The position numbers and the translations under genes are program-made. Below, piece after piece: positions 62,243 through 64,000 of a DNA stretch of 64,000 bases (position 1 is the first letter of the stretch; the number at the start of each line of letters is the position of its first letter). This stretch comes from Schlegelella_A sp038231215 (lineage in GTDB: Bacteria > Pseudomonadota > Gammaproteobacteria > Burkholderiales > Burkholderiaceae_C): contig JBBRLS010000004.1 of NCBI GenBank assembly GCA_038231215.1, positions 1-64,000 of the forward strand, in the 5' to 3' direction. A model generated the notes under the pieces. It was given only the letters and a program-made list of their open reading frames with translations. It ran no database searches and was not told where the DNA came from.

Positions 62243-63388
62243 ATGAATCTCGAATCTCCGCGTTTCGCGATGGTCGCGGGCGAGGCTTCGGGCGATGTGC
62301 TCGCCGGCCTGCTGCTCGAAGGTCTGCGCGCCCGCTGGCCGGATCTTTCTTCGCAGGGCATCGGCGGCCCGAAGATGGCGGCGCAGGGCTTCGAGGCCTG
62401 GTGGCCGCACGACAAGCTAGCGGTGCGAGGCTACGTCGAGGTGCTCGGGCACTTTCGCGAGATCGTCGGCATCCGCAACCAGCTCACCGAACGCCTGATG
62501 CGCGAGAAGCCCGACGCGTTCATCGGCGTCGACGCGCCCGACTTCAATCTCGATCTCGAAGTGAAGCTGCGCGCCGCCGGCGTGAAGACGGTGCACTTCA
62601 TCAGCCCGTCGATCTGGGCCTGGCGCGGCAAGCGCATCGAAAAGATCAGGAAGGCCGCCGACCTCGTGCTCTGCATCTTTCCCTTCGAACCCGAGATCTA
62701 CGCAAAGGCCAATGTCAACGCCGTCTACGTCGGCCATCCGCTCGCCAGCCAGATCCCGCTCGAGGTGCCGCGCGCGGCGGCGCGTGCCGCGCTCGGCGTC
62801 GGTGACGCAGAGACGCTGGTCGCCATCCTGCCGGGCAGCCGACGCTCCGAGATCCAGTACATCGCGCCGCGCCTGTTCGGCGCTGCCGTCGAGATGTTGC
62901 GCAGGCAGCCGGGGCTCCGCTTCGTCATCCCGGTAGTGACCGGCCTGCGCCACGTCATCGAGCCGCTGCGCCGCCAGTACGCGGCCGACGCGCCGATCGA
63001 GCTGCTCGACGGCGGCGCCCATGACGCGCTCGCCGCCTGCGACGTGGCGCTGGTGGCCAGCGGCACGGCGACACTCGAGACCGCGCTCTTCAAGCGGCCG
63101 ATGGTCGTCGTCTACGCCATGCACGCGATCAGCTGGCAGATGGGCAAGCGCATGCATTACCAGCCGTGGATCTCGCTGCCCAACATCCTGTTGCGCGATT
63201 TCGCCGTTCCGGAGCTGTTGCAGCGCGACGCGAGCCCGGTCAAGATCGCCGACGCCGCCTTCAAGTGGCTGGACGATCCGGCGGCATGCGAGGCGCTTCG
63301 CGTGCGCTTCGAGGCGATCCACCGCGAGCTGCGCCGCGATACCGCCAGGCTGGCGACCGAAGCGATCGAAGCTGTGCTTCGCTCCTGA
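62243..63388 (+). CDS. lpxB: Lipid A disaccharide synthase LpxB
   Basis: A 381-residue GT-B-like glycosyltransferase (family GT19) that joins UDP-2,3-diacylglucosamine and lipid X. VAGEASGDVLAGLLLEGLRARWPDL is the N-terminal signature, GGPKMAAQGFEAWWPHDKLAVRGYVEVLGH follows, and FIGVDAPDFNLDLEVKLRAAGVKTVHFISPSIWAWRGKRIEKI holds the catalytic region. The C-terminal half has LVASGTATLETALFKRPMVVVY, binding UDP. rnhB begins 13 bases after the stop. Confidence 0.97.
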   Translation: MNLESPRFAMVAGEASGDVLAGLLLEGLRARWPDLSSQGIGGPKMAAQGFEAWWPHDKLAVRGYVEVLGHFREIVGIRNQLTERLMREKPDAFIGVDAPDFNLDLEVKLRAAGVKTVHFISPSIWAWRGKRIEKIRKAADLVLCIFPFEPEIYAKANVNAVYVGHPLASQIPLEVPRAAARAALGVGDAETLVAILPGSRRSEIQYIAPRLFGAAVEMLRRQPGLRFVIPVVTGLRHVIEPLRRQYAADAPIELLDGGAHDALAACDVALVASGTATLETALFKRPMVVVYAMHAISWQMGKRMHYQPWISLPNILLRDFAVPELLQRDASPVKIADAAFKWLDDPAACEALRVRFEAIHRELRRDTARLATEAIEAVLRS

Positions 63389-63401
63389 AGCGCAACGACG
63401 C

Positions 63402-64000
63402 ATGCACGCCAGGACCTTTCTTCGCGCCGCGCAGCTTCGCCTCATCGTCGACGTGAGCGGCCCGATGGCCGGTGTCGACGAGGTAGGCCGCGGTCCCTTG
63501 GCCGGTCCGGTGGTGGCGGCGGCCGTCATCCTGGACCAGAAGCGGACGATCCGCGGCCTCAACGATTCGAAGCTGTTGCAAGCCGAAGAGCGCGAGCGGC
63601 TCGATCTCGAGATCCGTCGCCGCGCCGTATGCTGGAGCATCGGCGAGGCGAGCGTCGAGGAGATCGACCGCCTCAACATCCTGCGCGCTGCCCTGCTGGC
63701 GATGCGCCGCGCCGTCGAAGGCCTGCGCGAGTTGCCGAGCATCGTTCTCGTCGACGGCAACCAGCGGCCCGACCTGAGCATGCCGGTGCGAACCGTCGTC
63801 GGCGGCGACGCCAAGGTGCGCGCCATCTCGGCGGCATCGATCATCGCCAAGGTCTATCGCGACCGCCTCTTGATCGCCCTGCACGAGGAGCATCCGCAGT
63901 ACGGATTCGACGGCCACAAGGGCTACTCGACCCCGGAGCATCTGGCGGCGCTGCGCGAGCACGGCGCCTGCCCGCACCATCGGCGCAGCTTCGCGCCGGT
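63402..64000 (+). CDS. rnhB: Ribonuclease HII (3' end outside window)
   Basis: RNase HII cleaves RNA-DNA hybrids, including single ribonucleotides in DNA. VDEVGRGPLAGPVVAAAVIL holds the first catalytic Asp-Glu pair, LVDGNQRPDLS the second acidic site, and AAASIIAKVYRDRLL-like ISAASIIAKVYRDRLLIALH the third, all conserved. The gene runs past position 64000, about 199 codons being visible. The start is uncertain: the ATG at 63402 gives 25 residues before VDEVGRG, while the ATG at 63465 would leave 4. The longer start leaves a 13-base gap to lpxB. The visible reading frame is intact. Confidence 0.94.
   Translation, partial: MHARTFLRAAQLRLIVDVSGPMAGVDEVGRGPLAGPVVAAAVILDQKRTIRGLNDSKLLQAEERERLDLEIRRRAVCWSIGEASVEEIDRLNILRAALLAMRRAVEGLRELPSIVLVDGNQRPDLSMPVRTVVGGDAKVRAISAASIIAKVYRDRLLIALHEEHPQYGFDGHKGYSTPEHLAALREHGACPHHRRSFAP

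Overview
This window is a high-GC, gene-dense stretch of a betaproteobacterial chromosome. Gene order, the hisZ-type histidine regulator, the der-hfq-hflX-hflKC-hisZ-purA cluster, and intergenic repeats starting CCCCCACGCTC all point to the order Burkholderiales. The sequence alone does not support a genus; the repeats recall the Rubrivivax/Leptothrix-like branch. Almost every gene is core housekeeping. I see no insertion sequence, prophage, CRISPR array, toxin-antitoxin pair or defence cassette, and no gene-free stretch longer than 300 bases.

Layout, left part (1-17400). The window opens inside lon. A mixed RNA/protein operon follows: tRNA-Gly(GCC), tRNA-Cys(GCA), a small ArsC/Spx-family reductase, tRNA-Leu(TAA). 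Two FkbM-type methyltransferases of slightly lower GC come next and are the most accessory-looking genes. etfB-etfA, a large acyl-CoA dehydrogenase and a nitronate-monooxygenase-like flavoprotein form an acyl-CoA oxidation and electron-transfer block. sucA-sucB-lpdA encode the complete 2-oxoglutarate dehydrogenase. zapE, an exported coiled-coil protein of unknown function and a PP2C phosphatase (minus strand) close this part.

Middle part (17400-44500). It holds a YdcH-like small protein, an XPD/DinG-type helicase, bamD (minus) divergent from rluD, then scpB-rluB, ndk, rlmN-pilW-rodZ-ispG-hisS-yfgM-bamB-der-hfq-hflX-hflK-hflC-DUF2065, and hisZ-purA-phosphoribosyltransferase. A minus-strand tRNA-Leu(CAG) sits back to back with rnr (RNase R), followed by an SDR dehydrogenase. 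Themes are outer-membrane assembly (BamB, BamD), isoprenoid synthesis, translation and rRNA modification, and membrane protein quality control.

Right part (44477-64000). A four-gene minus-strand block (TylF-like methyltransferase, bifunctional NAD(P)HX repair enzyme, D-amino-acid dehydrogenase, amidase) is followed by the conserved envelope/translation cluster rpsB-tsf-pyrH-frr-uppS-cdsA-dxr-rseP-bamA-skp-lpxD-fabZ-lpxA-lpxB-rnhB, the last gene running off the window. This cluster couples translation factors, undecaprenyl and phospholipid synthesis, outer-membrane protein assembly and lipid A synthesis. Many junctions overlap as ATGA, GTGA or TGATG, implying translational coupling.

No undescribed multi-gene system is apparent. 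The most useful leads are small: an ArsC-family gene whose message would be left almost leaderless by tRNA-Cys processing; palindromic repeats that contain stop codons and ribosome-binding sites; an RNase R without its usual N-terminal helix-turn-helix domain; a rpsB-tsf attenuator; and an LpxA acyl-chain ruler residue (Phe169) that predicts short 3-hydroxyacyl chains on lipid A.
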